From Ancrocorticia populi (GTDB lineage: Bacteria; Actinomycetota; Actinomycetes; Actinomycetales; Actinomycetaceae), in the NCBI RefSeq assembly GCF_003123745.1, contig NZ_QETB01000001.1:682001-746000 (forward strand): 64,000 nucleotides of DNA, read 5' to 3'. Under the pieces are notes generated by a model. That model was not told the origin of the DNA. It searched no databases and saw only the letters and a list, made by a program, of their open reading frames with translations. Shown here in pieces: positions 52,162-64,000 of this stretch. Made by a program: the position numbers and the translations under genes. How positions within the stretch are numbered: position 1 is the first letter of the stretch; every line of letters starts with the position of its first letter.

Positions 52162-52200
52162 GGGAGGGGGCCGGGTCCCGCGCCCACCCGGCACCCTCCC
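52162..52200 (+). repeat. Stable hairpin in the rpoB-rpoC spacer
   Basis: GGGAGGG-G-GCCGGGT (52162-52176) pairs with ACCCGGC-A-CCCTCCC (52186-52200): 14 pairs and one G-A mismatch, 9-nt loop, no T-run. It is possibly an RNase processing or pause site. Confidence 0.75.
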
Positions 52201-52255
52201 GAGTCGGCTCCACAATGAAGAACGTAACGGTGCAGAACCTGAGGAAGTAGGAATC

Positions 52256-56140
<3,885 letters not shown>

Positions 56141-56162
56141 TCCGAGAGCCATAGGTAGTTCG

Positions 56163-56204
56163 GGAGGGACGGACGGGGAGGAATCCCCGTCCGTCCCTCC
56201 TTCT
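56163..56204 (+). terminator. Intrinsic terminator after rpoC
   Basis: Perfect 17-bp stem (56163-56179 with 56184-56200) with loop GGAA, followed by TTCTAT. Confidence 0.85.
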
Positions 56205-56228
56205 ATCCCGGCGGCGGACTCCATCATC

Positions 56229-56287
56229 CGGGGTTGCGTCAATTCTGCGGGGAGGCACCCCGGGGTTGCGTCAATTCTGCGGGGATG
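56229..56287 (+). repeat. TTGCGTCAA-family repeat, 32-bp tandem units, locus E
   Basis: Two units of CCGGGGTTGCGTCAATTCTG plus GGGGAGGC-type flank, period 32 bp (cores 56234-56242 and 56266-56274), in the rpoC-rpsL gap. Confidence 0.85.
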
Positions 56288-56351
56288 GTGGCCGCCCCCA
56301 ACACGGAACCGCGCAATCGCTGTGTTTCCTACCACCCCTAGCCCTGATCCT

Positions 56352-56381
56352 TTGACGCTATACCAGAGATGCGGCTACTCT
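56352..56381 (+). promoter_or_regulatory. Candidate str-operon promoter
   Basis: TTGACG (56352-56357) and TACTCT (56376-56381) with an 18-bp spacer, about 120 nt upstream of rpsL. The rest of the 370-bp gap holds the rpoC terminator and repeat locus E. Confidence 0.55.
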
Positions 56382-56510
56382 TATGTAGGTTGCCCGTTCG
56401 CGGGTCCGACACGATTGCAGAGGCAAATCTTCCGAAGCAGACGTGAAGCAGCGGTGTGCATTCGGTCCTGGCGAACATCTTTGTGTCAATAGAACATTTC
56501 AGGAGAAATA

Positions 56511-56885
56511 GTGCCCACTATTCAGCAGTTGGTCCGTAAGGGACGCAGCAGCAAGGTGAGTGCAGCTTCGACGCCAGGCCTCAAGGGGAGTCCTCAGCGC
56601 CGCGGAGTTTGCACCCGCGTATTCACGACCACCCCGAAGAAGCCGAATTCGGCTTTGCGTAAGGTTGCTCGTGTTCGCCTCTCATCCGGCATCGAGGTCA
56701 CGGCTTACATCCCGGGTGAAGGTCATAACCTTCAGGAGCACTCCATCGTTCTGGTCCGTGGAGGGCGCGTTCGCGATCTCCCCGGCGTTCGCTACAAGAT
56801 CGTTCGCGGCGCACTCGACACCCAGGGTGTGAAGTCCCGTGGCCAGGCTCGTAGCCGCTACGGTGCGAAGAAGGAGAAGAAGTAA
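56511..56885 (+). CDS. rpsL: 30S ribosomal protein S12
   Basis: 124 residues: [31 protein letters not shown] with K43 intact, and [20 protein letters not shown]. Position 88, Lys in Mycobacterium tuberculosis and Escherichia coli, is Arg here (CGC at 56772-56774). K88R is a known streptomycin-resistance substitution in mycobacteria. S12 monitors decoding in the A site. GTG start; AGGAG precedes it. rpsG starts on the last base of the stop codon. Confidence 0.97.
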   Translation: MPTIQQLVRKGRSSKVSAASTPGLKGSPQRRGVCTRVFTTTPKKPNSALRKVARVRLSSGIEVTAYIPGEGHNLQEHSIVLVRGGRVRDLPGVRYKIVRGALDTQGVKSRGQARSRYGAKKEKK

Positions 56886-57355
56886 TGCCACGTAAGGGAC
56901 CTGTACGCAAGCGCCCACTCGTTAACGATCCAGTTTACGGTTCACCCGTGGTGACCCAGCTGGTTAATCGCATTCTTCGTGACGGCAAGAAGTCCACCGC
57001 AGAGCGCATTGTTTATGATGCCCTCAAGGGTGTTGCAGAGAAGTCTGATCAGGACGCTCTGACGGTGCTCAAGCGCGCGCTGGATAACATTCGTCCGTCC
57101 CTGGAGGTTCGCTCCCGCCGTGTTGGTGGCGCCACCTATCAGGTGCCGGTTGAGGTCAAGCCTAACCGCTCCACCACCCTCGCTCTGCGTTGGCTCGTGG
57201 ATTACGCGCGTCAGCGCCGCGAGAACAGCATGACCGAGCGCCTCATGAACGAGATCCTTGATGCCTCCAACGGCCTTGGTGCCGCTGTGAAGCGCCGCGA
57301 GGATACACATCGTATGGCGGAGTCCAACCGGGCGTTCGCTCACTACCGTTGGTAA
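56885..57355 (+). CDS. rpsG: 30S ribosomal protein S7
   Basis: 156 residues: [80 protein letters not shown] and the C-terminal [15 protein letters not shown]. The ATG overlaps the rpsL stop (TAATG), a coupled arrangement. It is the primary binder of the 16S 3' major domain. fusA follows by 50 bp. Confidence 0.97.
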   Translation: MPRKGPVRKRPLVNDPVYGSPVVTQLVNRILRDGKKSTAERIVYDALKGVAEKSDQDALTVLKRALDNIRPSLEVRSRRVGGATYQVPVEVKPNRSTTLALRWLVDYARQRRENSMTERLMNEILDASNGLGAAVKRREDTHRMAESNRAFAHYRW

Positions 57356-57405
57356 CCATGGGCTGAGCCTTTGAGCTCACCCCCTACGAAGAAGAGAGCC
57401 TGCAC

Positions 57406-59526
57406 GTGGCACTTGAAGTGCTTACGGACCTCAAGAAGGTCCGCAACATTGGAATTATGGCGCACATTGACGCTGGCAAGACCACCGTCACTGAGCGCAT
57501 CCTGTTTTACACCGGTATCAACTACAAGATCGGTGAAACCCACGACGGCGCTTCCACGACTGACTGGATGGAGCAGGAGAAGGAACGTGGCATCACGATC
57601 ACGTCCGCTGCTGTGACAGCCTTCTGGAAGGGCACGCAGTTCAACGTTATCGATACCCCTGGGCACGTTGACTTCACGGTTGAGGTGGAGCGCGCTCTGC
57701 GCGTCCTCGACGGTGCTGTCGCGGTGTTCGACGGTAAGGAAGGCGTGGAGCCCCAGTCTGAGACTGTGTGGCGCCAGGCCGATAAGTACTCGGTTCCCCG
57801 CATCTGCTTCATCAACAAGATGGACAAGCTGGGCGCTGATTTTGACTTCTCGGTTCAGACTATCCGCGATCGCCTTCACGCGATTCCCGTTGTGGTCACC
57901 TTCCCGATCGGTGCAGAGAATGACTTCGCTGGCGTTGTGGACGTCCTGAAGATGAAGGCCATTCGTTTCCCCGAGAAGGGTGATGACGGGGTCGATACTC
58001 GTGGCGCCGTCGTCGTTGAAGAAGAAATCCCAGCTGAACTTCTAGAGAAGGCCGAAGCGCTCCGCGTCGAAGCTATGGAAGAAGCTGCGGAAGCCAACGA
58101 TGAACTCATGGAGAAGTACCTCGAAGATGGGGAACTCACCACTGAGGAAATGATCGAAGGCATCCGCATCCGGACCATCAACTCGGAGATCTACCCGGTC
58201 TACGCTGGTTCCGCCTACAAGAACAAGGGCGTCCAGCCCATGCTTGATGGTGTTGTGAACTTCCTGCCGTCCCCGTTGGATCTGCCAGCGGTTGAAGGCT
58301 TCCGCCCCGATCATGAGGATGAGCCCGAATTCCGTAAGGCTGATGAGAAGGAGCCCTTCTCCGCCCTTGCTTTCAAGATTGCGGTTCACCCCTTCTACGG
58401 CAAGCTGATCTATGTTCGCGTCTACTCCGGCAAGGTTGCGCAGGGCACGCAGGTGCTCAACACGACCACCGGCAAGAAGGAACGTCTGGGCAAGATGTTC
58501 CAGATGCACTCAAACACCGAGAATCCGGTGGATGTTGCGCACGCTGGTCACATCTATGCTTTCGTGGGCCTGAAGGATACCCGTACGGGCGATACGCTGG
58601 CCGATATGGGCCATCCGGTTGTGCTGGAGTCCATGACCTTCCCCGAGCCCGTGATCCACGTGGCTATCGAGCCGAAGTCGAAGAACGATCAGGAGAAGCT
58701 CTCGATCGCTATTCAGAAGCTCGCTGAGGAGGATCCCACCTTCACAGTTCGTCAGGATCCGGAGACGGGCCAGACCGTTATTGGCGGTATGGGCGAACTT
58801 CACCTCGACATTCTGGTAGACCGCATGAAGCGCGAGTTCCGCGTGGACGCAAACATCGGTTCCCCGATGGTTGCCTACCGCGAGACCATCCGCAAGAAGG
58901 TCGAGAAGATGGACTACACCCATAAGAAGCAGACCGGTGGTTCCGGCCAGTTCGCAAAGGTTCAGGTTACTCTTGAGCCGTTGCCTGAGGATTCCGAAGC
59001 TGACAACTACAACTTCGTGAATGCCGTTACTGGTGGCCGCGTTCCCCGCGAATACATTCCGTCTGTTGATGCCGGTATCCAAGAGGCAATGCAGAACGGT
59101 ATTCTGGCTGGCTACCCGATGGTAGACATCCAGGCAACGCTCGAAGACGGCGCCTTCCACGACGTCGATTCTTCGGAAATGGCATTCAAGATCGCCGGAA
59201 ACATGGTGTTCAAGGAAGCGGCCCGCAAGGCCAAGCCTGTACTCCTAGAGCCGGTTATGGATGTTGAAGTCCGTACTCCTGAGGAGTACATGGGCGATGT
59301 TATCGGCGATTTGAACTCCCGCCGTGGCATGATCAAGTCCATGGAGGATGCTCATGGAGTGAAGATTGTTCGCGCGAACGTTCCCCTTTCGGAAATGTTC
59401 GGCTACGTGGGCGATCTACGTTCCAAGACACAGGGCCGCGCGGTTTACACCATGCAGTTCGATTCCTACGCTGAGGTTCCGAAGGCTGTTGCTGAGGAAA
59501 TCATCGCAAAAACTCGGGGCGAGTAA
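57406..59526 (+). CDS. fusA: Elongation factor G
   Basis: A 706-residue translocase GTPase. G1 is AHIDAGKTT (19-27), G2 lies in [12 protein letters not shown]3 is DTPGHVDF, and G4 NKMD is in [10 protein letters not shown]. Domain IV has [15 protein letters not shown] and [19 protein letters not shown], and domain V ends in [15 protein letters not shown] start after GAAGAAGAGAG. It is the single-copy type, between rpsG and tuf. Confidence 0.98.
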   Translation: MALEVLTDLKKVRNIGIMAHIDAGKTTVTERILFYTGINYKIGETHDGASTTDWMEQEKERGITITSAAVTAFWKGTQFNVIDTPGHVDFTVEVERALRVLDGAVAVFDGKEGVEPQSETVWRQADKYSVPRICFINKMDKLGADFDFSVQTIRDRLHAIPVVVTFPIGAENDFAGVVDVLKMKAIRFPEKGDDGVDTRGAVVVEEEIPAELLEKAEALRVEAMEEAAEANDELMEKYLEDGELTTEEMIEGIRIRTINSEIYPVYAGSAYKNKGVQPMLDGVVNFLPSPLDLPAVEGFRPDHEDEPEFRKADEKEPFSALAFKIAVHPFYGKLIYVRVYSGKVAQGTQVLNTTTGKKERLGKMFQMHSNTENPVDVAHAGHIYAFVGLKDTRTGDTLADMGHPVVLESMTFPEPVIHVAIEPKSKNDQEKLSIAIQKLAEEDPTFTVRQDPETGQTVIGGMGELHLDILVDRMKREFRVDANIGSPMVAYRETIRKKVEKMDYTHKKQTGGSGQFAKVQVTLEPLPEDSEADNYNFVNAVTGGRVPREYIPSVDAGIQEAMQNGILAGYPMVDIQATLEDGAFHDVDSSEMAFKIAGNMVFKEAARKAKPVLLEPVMDVEVRTPEEYMGDVIGDLNSRRGMIKSMEDAHGVKIVRANVPLSEMFGYVGDLRSKTQGRAVYTMQFDSYAEVPKAVAEEIIAKTRGE

Positions 59527-59621
59527 CTTCCCCCAAGTCCTGTACAATCAGTTACCGTAAACAAGAACTTGAGCTGATTTCTCTCAGCCCGAAGTCAATC
59601 TAGAGTCCCAGGAGGGCCCAA

Positions 59622-60812
59622 GTGGCGAAGGCCAAGTACGACAAGTCAAAGCCGCATATGAACATCGGCACCATCGGTCACGTCGATCATGGTAAGACAA
59701 CCCTGACCGCTGCGATCACCAAGGTGCTTGCGGATGAATACCCCGAGCTGAACGAGTTCACCCCGTTCGACAAGGTTGATAACGCTCCCGAGGAGCGTCA
59801 GCGCGGCATCACCATCAATGTTTCCCACGTGGAGTACCAGACGCCTAAGCGTCACTACGCTCACGTGGACGCCCCTGGCCACGCCGATTATGTGAAGAAC
59901 ATGATCACCGGCGCCGCTCAGATGGACGGTGCGATCCTCGTGGTTGCAGCGACCGACGGCCCGATGGCTCAGACGCGCGAGCACGTTCTGCTCGCCCGCC
60001 AGGTAGGCGTGCCGGACATCATCGTTGCACTGAACAAGTGCGACATGGTGGACGATGAGGAGCTTCTCGAGCTCGTGGAGATGGAAGTCCGTGACCTCCT
60101 CTCCTCGCAGGATTTCGATGGCGACAACGCACCTGTGATTCAGGTTTCCGCTTATAAGGCGCTGGAAGGCGACGCGAAGTGGGTTGAGTCCATCAAGGAG
60201 CTCATGCAGTCGGTTGACGATTACTTCCCGGATCCGGTTCGCGATCTGGACAAGGAATTCCTCATGCCTATCGAGGACGTCTTCACGATTACCGGCCGCG
60301 GCACAGTCGTGACCGGCCGTGCAGAGCGTGGCCAGCTGAAGCTGAACGAAGAAGTCGCAATCATCGGCCTTCGTCCCACCCAGAAGACCACCGTCACCGG
60401 TATCGAGATGTTCCACAAGCAGATGGACACCGCCGATGCAGGCGAGAACTGTGGCCTCCTTCTCCGCGGTACCAAGCGCGAAGATGTTGAGCGTGGCCAG
60501 GTTGTTGCCCGCCCGGGTACCATCACGCCTCACACCAAGTTCGTTGGTCAGGCCTACGTGCTGAAGAAGGAAGAGGGCGGCCGTCACAACCCGTTCTTCT
60601 CCAACTACCGCCCGCAGTTCTACTTCCGTACCACGGACGTTACCGGCGTTATCACCCTTCCCGAAGGCACCGAAATGGTTATGCCTGGCGACAACACTGA
60701 GATGAACGTTGAGCTCATCCAGCCAATCGCTATGGAAGAGGGCCTCGGCTTCGCTATCCGCGAGGGTGGCCGCACCGTTGGCTCCGGCAAGGTTGTTTCC
60801 ATCGTTGAGTAA
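59622..60812 (+). CDS. tuf: Elongation factor Tu
   Basis: 396 residues. G1 is GHVDHGKTT (19-27), [16 protein letters not shown] follows, [20 protein letters not shown] is G3, and [20 protein letters not shown] is G4. Domains II and III are complete, ending in [17 protein letters not shown] start after AGGAGGG. TACAAT (59543-59548) in the 95-bp gap after fusA may give tuf its own promoter. A strong terminator ends the str operon. Confidence 0.98.
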   Translation: MAKAKYDKSKPHMNIGTIGHVDHGKTTLTAAITKVLADEYPELNEFTPFDKVDNAPEERQRGITINVSHVEYQTPKRHYAHVDAPGHADYVKNMITGAAQMDGAILVVAATDGPMAQTREHVLLARQVGVPDIIVALNKCDMVDDEELLELVEMEVRDLLSSQDFDGDNAPVIQVSAYKALEGDAKWVESIKELMQSVDDYFPDPVRDLDKEFLMPIEDVFTITGRGTVVTGRAERGQLKLNEEVAIIGLRPTQKTTVTGIEMFHKQMDTADAGENCGLLLRGTKREDVERGQVVARPGTITPHTKFVGQAYVLKKEEGGRHNPFFSNYRPQFYFRTTDVTGVITLPEGTEMVMPGDNTEMNVELIQPIAMEEGLGFAIREGGRTVGSGKVVSIVE

Positions 60813-60827
60813 TTAGCGATAGAAGTT

Positions 60828-60870
60828 GCGGGCCCCCGGCATTGCGCTGGGGGCCCGCTTCTTTGTTTTT
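60828..60870 (+). terminator. Intrinsic terminator after tuf
   Basis: GCGGGCCCCC pairs with GGGGGCCCGC around an 11-nt loop, followed by TTCTTTGTTTTT. It also separates the convergent kinase gene. Confidence 0.9.
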
Positions 60871-60887
60871 AACGACGACGGCGGAAG

Positions 60888-62387
60888 CTAGCCGTTGACC
60901 GTCTGATGCATATCCGCAAACCAAGGCTCGAGCCGGGTGTAGGCGTCGAGGAAGAGCCGATAGGGCTGTTCCAGGGCCTCGTGCACGGCAGGGTCCGGCG
61001 CTGTATCTGGATCCTGCTGGGACAGGCGCGTGGCGATCGAGAAGTCCTCGAACACTCCGGTCCCTACCCCGGCGAGTACCGCTGCGCCGATCGAGTTGGC
61101 CTCATCCACGATGTCGCGAGCCGCAACAGGCACGTTCCACACGTTCGCAAGAATCTGCAGCATTACGGGGGACTTCGCCAATCCGCCGATGCAGTCGATA
61201 TGGCTGACGTCCAACCCCGCGTCCGAGAATGCTTCCAATCCGGTACGGAGGTTGAAGGCTACGCCCTCTAGGACGGCCCTCATCATATGAGGCTGCTGAT
61301 GATCCATGTGTAGTCCTGCGAATACGCCGCGGGCCAGCGGATTCCAGTACGGCGAGCGCTCACCGATGAGGTAGGGGAGAAAGAAGAGTCCCTGCGTGGC
61401 TGCTTCTACGTTGCCGGCGGCCCCCAGAAACTGCTCGTAGCTCTTCCCGCCTGAGAGGACCTCTTGGCCCCGGCTCACGGATGCGCCGCCGGCCTGCATG
61501 GTGGCAGTAGGAACGAATTGCCCCGGGACCACGTGATTGAAGGTCATGGAACGCATCTTCGGATCCAACAGCGGACGCGAGGCGGAGAGCGATACCCAGG
61601 AGGAAGAACCCAGATAGGCGTAGGCGCCCGAGGATTCGTCAATCACACCGGCTCCCAGAGCCGCAACTGGACCGTCGCCTCCACCGATTACAACAGGCGT
61701 GCCTTCGGCCAATCCGGTGGCGCGGGCCGCCTCTGCTGTGACGGTACCGATCACATGGGTTGAGGGGACAATCTTCGGGAAGAGGCTGCGGGGGAGTCCA
61801 GCTGCGTCAATGATCTCCCACGCCCAATCTCCACTTGCTTGGTCATAGGCATTTGTGGAGGAGGCGTCTGAGGGATCGGTGGCAAGAACACCTGTGAGTT
61901 TAAAGGCCGTGTAGTCCTTGGCCAAGCAGAACGTTGCCGTTTTAGCGAAATTGTCCGGTTCGTTCTCACGGAGCCACATCAGTTTCGTCAGCGAATACGT
62001 AGGATTGAGACGATGTCCGGTGATCCGGTAGCAATCCTCCATGGATACCCGCTCAAGCAAAGTGTTGGTCTCCTTGGTGGAGCGCGTATCTGCCCAAATA
62101 ATGGCGGGGCGCACGGGTTCGCCGTGGGAGTCCAACGGCACAACACCCATCATCTGACCGGAGAATGACACCCCATCGATGTCAGTCCCAGCTGTGTTGG
62201 TTTCCGCGAGCAGCTCGCGCGAAGCACGGCACACCGCATCCCACCAATCGTGCGGATTCTGCTCGGCGCGGCCATCCGTGCCCCAATCAGCGCCGTAATT
62301 GACCGTTTTTGCGGCGAGCATCTTGCCATCGTTGGATACCAGCGTGGCCTTGTTTCCTGTAGTTCCTAGGTCATGTGCAATGAGCAT
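60888..62387 (-). CDS. xylB: FGGY family carbohydrate kinase, xylulokinase type
   Basis: 499 residues of the FGGY kinase family. The N-terminal phosphate-binding motif is LIAHDLGTTGNKATLVSNDG. GVSFSGQMMGVVPLD and AIIWADTRS are in the substrate domain, and GGGDGPVAALGAGV with YLGSSSWVSLSASRP, GGLAKSPVMLQILANVW and EANSIGAAVLAGVG form the ATP domain. It is closest in style to xylulokinase, but its partner is deoxyribose-phosphate aldolase, not xylose isomerase, so the substrate may be another pentose or deoxysugar. AGGAG overlaps the deoC stop just before ATG. Confidence 0.85.
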   Translation of the reverse strand: MLIAHDLGTTGNKATLVSNDGKMLAAKTVNYGADWGTDGRAEQNPHDWWDAVCRASRELLAETNTAGTDIDGVSFSGQMMGVVPLDSHGEPVRPAIIWADTRSTKETNTLLERVSMEDCYRITGHRLNPTYSLTKLMWLRENEPDNFAKTATFCLAKDYTAFKLTGVLATDPSDASSTNAYDQASGDWAWEIIDAAGLPRSLFPKIVPSTHVIGTVTAEAARATGLAEGTPVVIGGGDGPVAALGAGVIDESSGAYAYLGSSSWVSLSASRPLLDPKMRSMTFNHVVPGQFVPTATMQAGGASVSRGQEVLSGGKSYEQFLGAAGNVEAATQGLFFLPYLIGERSPYWNPLARGVFAGLHMDHQQPHMMRAVLEGVAFNLRTGLEAFSDAGLDVSHIDCIGGLAKSPVMLQILANVWNVPVAARDIVDEANSIGAAVLAGVGTGVFEDFSIATRLSQQDPDTAPDPAVHEALEQPYRLFLDAYTRLEPWFADMHQTVNG

Positions 62388-62396
62388 TGCGAACTC

Positions 62397-63074
62397 CTAA
62401 ATCTGGGCTCTGAGGGCATCGACCAGCTTCACTCCAGCTGATGTGCCAAGGCGAGTTACGCCGGCGTCGATGAAGGCGAGTGCGTCCTCGAGCTCTCGGA
62501 TGCCGCCGGCGGCCTTGACCTGAACAGCGTCTCCAACAACGCTCTTCATGAGCTTCACGTCCTCAAGGGTTGCACCACCGGAACCGAAGCCCGTAGAGGT
62601 CTTGATGAAATCTGGCCGAACCTTTTTGGCGATGGTGGCCGCTTGACGCTTCTCATCATCAGTGAGGTAACAGTTTTCGAAGATCACCTTCGAGAGCGCG
62701 CCCTGCTCGCGGCACACACCCACGATCTGCCGCATCTCGTCCTCGAGATAAGAGAGATTGCCGGCCTTGAGTTCCGTAATGTTGATGACGTAGTCGATTT
62801 CGTCCGCACCGTTCGCGATTGCTCGCTGTGATTCGGCCACCTTGTCCTCGATGGTGACCTGCCCCAGAGGGAATCCGATGGCGGCCCCAACGTGCACGCC
62901 GCTGCCCTCAAGCTGCTTCTTACACTGAGCGACGGGGTAGGGGTTGATGGCGACCATGGCGAAGCCGTATTCGCGGGCCTCGTCGCATAGTTTGGTGAAT
63001 TGCTCTTTCGTCGCATCGGCCTTGAGCTGAGTGTGGTCGATCATTCCGGCGAGTTGTTCAGGTGTCACAGTCAT
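62397..63074 (-). CDS. deoC: Deoxyribose-phosphate aldolase
   Basis: 225 residues. Class I aldolase splitting 2-deoxyribose 5-phosphate to acetaldehyde and glyceraldehyde 3-phosphate. The Schiff-base lysine is K158 in FIKTSTGFG and the second catalytic lysine is K187 in VKAAGGIRELEDAL. IGFPLGQVTIEDKVAESQRA and DEIDYVINI are family motifs. GAAGGAGA precedes ATG. It is the first gene of an operon with the FGGY kinase and divergent from a GntR regulator. Confidence 0.95.
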   Translation of the reverse strand: MTVTPEQLAGMIDHTQLKADATKEQFTKLCDEAREYGFAMVAINPYPVAQCKKQLEGSGVHVGAAIGFPLGQVTIEDKVAESQRAIANGADEIDYVINITELKAGNLSYLEDEMRQIVGVCREQGALSKVIFENCYLTDDEKRQAATIAKKVRPDFIKTSTGFGSGGATLEDVKLMKSVVGDAVQVKAAGGIRELEDALAFIDAGVTRLGTSAGVKLVDALRAQI

Positions 63075-63135
63075 TGCGTCTCCTTCGATCGTCTGTGGCC
63101 TGCTGTGAGAACTGCAGGAGCCCCGGGCACCTTCT

Positions 63136-63165
63136 AGTCTAAGGCCTGTACGGACAACCGGACAA
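63136..63165 (-). promoter_or_regulatory. deoC promoter overlapped by direct-repeat operator
   Basis: On the minus strand TTGTCC (63165-63160), an 18-bp spacer and TAGACT (63141-63136) form a promoter. TTGTCCG occurs twice with an 8-bp step (63159-63165 and 63151-63157 on the minus strand), the second copy inside the spacer. This is a plausible site for the divergent GntR protein. Confidence 0.5.
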
Positions 63166-63349
63166 GAGGCGAGAACTGGCAGATATGGCCTTCACTGCTA
63201 TCAGGCGCTATTTGCTTGCCCAGCCAACGAGAGTTCACTTAGCTCGTGAGAGTTAGGTTCGGAAGGTAACGCTCATGACGGAAGTGAACACTCGTGGACC
63301 GTGCCCGTATGTTGCCTGGCGCGGTTTCAAACCCGGATGGCTCGCAGGC

Positions 63350-63355
63350 TAGGAT
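63350..63355 (+). promoter_or_regulatory. Leaderless -10 box for the GntR gene
   Basis: TAGGAT is followed by CTAGGC and ATG 63362. Confidence 0.6.
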
Positions 63356-63361
63356 CTAGGC

Positions 63362-64000
63362 ATGGTAGTGCCTTCCGGACCCGCAATGATTGTTCGCGAT
63401 TCCACGGTTCCCTTCCATCGCCAATTGAAGACGATTCTGTTGGAGCAGATTTCACGAGATGGCCTTGTGGAGGGTGACCGCTTGTGGAGTGAACCCCAGA
63501 TCAGCGCGACGTATGGAGTGTCCCGCTCCGTTGTGCGGCAGACGCTTGCCGAGCTGGAGAACGAGGGCGTTATTGAGCGGGTGAGGGGACGTGGCACGTT
63601 CATCGCGGGTGCGAAGATGGACCATGGCCTAACGATCTCCATCGAAGGGTTGTACGCCCAAGCGCAAAGTCTGGGGCTGGAGCTCACCAGTGACGTCCTG
63701 CAACAGGCAGTTGAACCGGCGGCCGAACCGGTCTCCACGGAACTGGAAGTAGTCACCGGCTGCCCAGTCTTCATGCTGGAACGTGTACGCGGCGTCGAAG
63801 GTATGCCCTGGTCTCACACGGCTTCGTGGATCCCCTCCGCCCGCGTCCCGGGGATTGAGGAACACGATTTCAGCACCGGATCTCTCTACGAGCTTCTCCG
63901 AACCCGCTACGGGATGCGGTTTGGCAGGGCGCGGCGCTCGATTGAGGCGATCGCGGCACCGGAAGAGATTGCCCACTACCTCGGCGTTGATGAGGGCGCA
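63362..64000 (+). CDS. GntR/HutC family transcriptional regulator with UTRA domain (3' partial)
   Basis: The frame is open from ATG 63362 to the window edge (213 residues seen). Residues ~15-82 form the GntR winged helix (VPFHRQLKTILLEQISRDGL, WSEPQISATYGVSRSVVRQT, IERVRGRGTFIAG). From ~90 a UTRA effector domain follows (PVFMLERVRGVEGMPWSHTA, SLYELLRTRYGMRFGRARRS). UTRA domains bind sugar phosphates or related metabolites and usually relieve repression. It is divergent from deoC-xylB with a 287-bp shared region, so local repression of that operon is likely. Two to three dozen C-terminal residues are probably missing. Confidence 0.9.
   Translation, partial: MVVPSGPAMIVRDSTVPFHRQLKTILLEQISRDGLVEGDRLWSEPQISATYGVSRSVVRQTLAELENEGVIERVRGRGTFIAGAKMDHGLTISIEGLYAQAQSLGLELTSDVLQQAVEPAAEPVSTELEVVTGCPVFMLERVRGVEGMPWSHTASWIPSARVPGIEEHDFSTGSLYELLRTRYGMRFGRARRSIEAIAAPEEIAHYLGVDEGA

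Noticed and set aside
59646-60587. 313-residue ORF on the minus strand
   Set aside because: Antisense to tuf. Strong codon bias of a highly expressed gene leaves the opposite frame open.

Overview
The window is a high-GC actinobacterial chromosome segment. WhiB2-type regulator, MtrA-MtrB-LpqB, TIGR03089-like and DUF3499 proteins, tandem LytR-CpsA-Psr proteins and the gene order tRNA-Thr/tRNA-Met/rpmG ... tRNA-Trp/secE/nusG/rplK/rplA ... rplJ/rplL/rpoB/rpoC/rpsL/rpsG/fusA/tuf all fit this phylum. Frequent GTG/TTG starts and gene content suggest Actinomycetaceae (Trueperella/Arcanobacterium/Actinomyces-like), but the genus cannot be fixed from sequence reading alone.

Layout. 1-3.8 kb: the decaying edge of a cell-surface glycopolymer locus (TagD-oxidoreductase fusion, frameshifted pyruvyl transferase, broken ATP-grasp gene), visibly less GC-rich than the rest. 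3.9-7.8 kb: dapD, a Maf-NUDIX fusion and a DUF885 peptidase-like protein. 8-13.5 kb: a pH-sensor-type adenylate cyclase, a two-component pair, GtrA, purK and purE. 13.5-19.4 kb: a short-chain dehydrogenase, two LCP ligases, a DUF1778/GNAT toxin-antitoxin pair in unusual order and a 5'-truncated surface-protein gene. 19.5-32 kb: TIGR03089, inositol monophosphatase, whiB2, a giant membrane glycosyltransferase, DUF5719, a zincin-like protein, DUF3499, mtrA-mtrB-lpqB. This is an envelope/division control neighbourhood. 32-36 kb: ComF, HPF, FprA and YajQ. 36-44.6 kb: tRNA cluster, rpmG, murB, add, a phosphotransferase, an aminotransferase, tRNA-Trp, secE, nusG, rplK, rplA. 44.7-47.1 kb: cfa and udk split the usual rplKA-rplJL array. 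47.1-60.8 kb: rplJL, rpoBC and the str operon ending in tuf. 60.9-64 kb: a deoC-FGGY kinase operon with a divergent GntR/UTRA regulator that runs off the window.

Four observations stand out beyond the gene list. (1) The last 45 nt of rplA recur, with 38 identities, just after cfa, so the cfa segment is bounded by rplA 3'-end copies like an integration event. (2) A 9-bp core TTGCGTCAA, often inside hairpins or 31/32-bp tandem units, recurs at six loci, five of them intergenic. (3) At least eight genes have a TANNNT -10 box (commonly TAGGCT) exactly 6 nt before the start codon, which predicts leaderless mRNAs. (4) The toxin-antitoxin spacer carries three GTACGT boxes phased at exactly 11 bp. 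Ribosomal protein S12 carries Arg at position 88, where Lys is usual.
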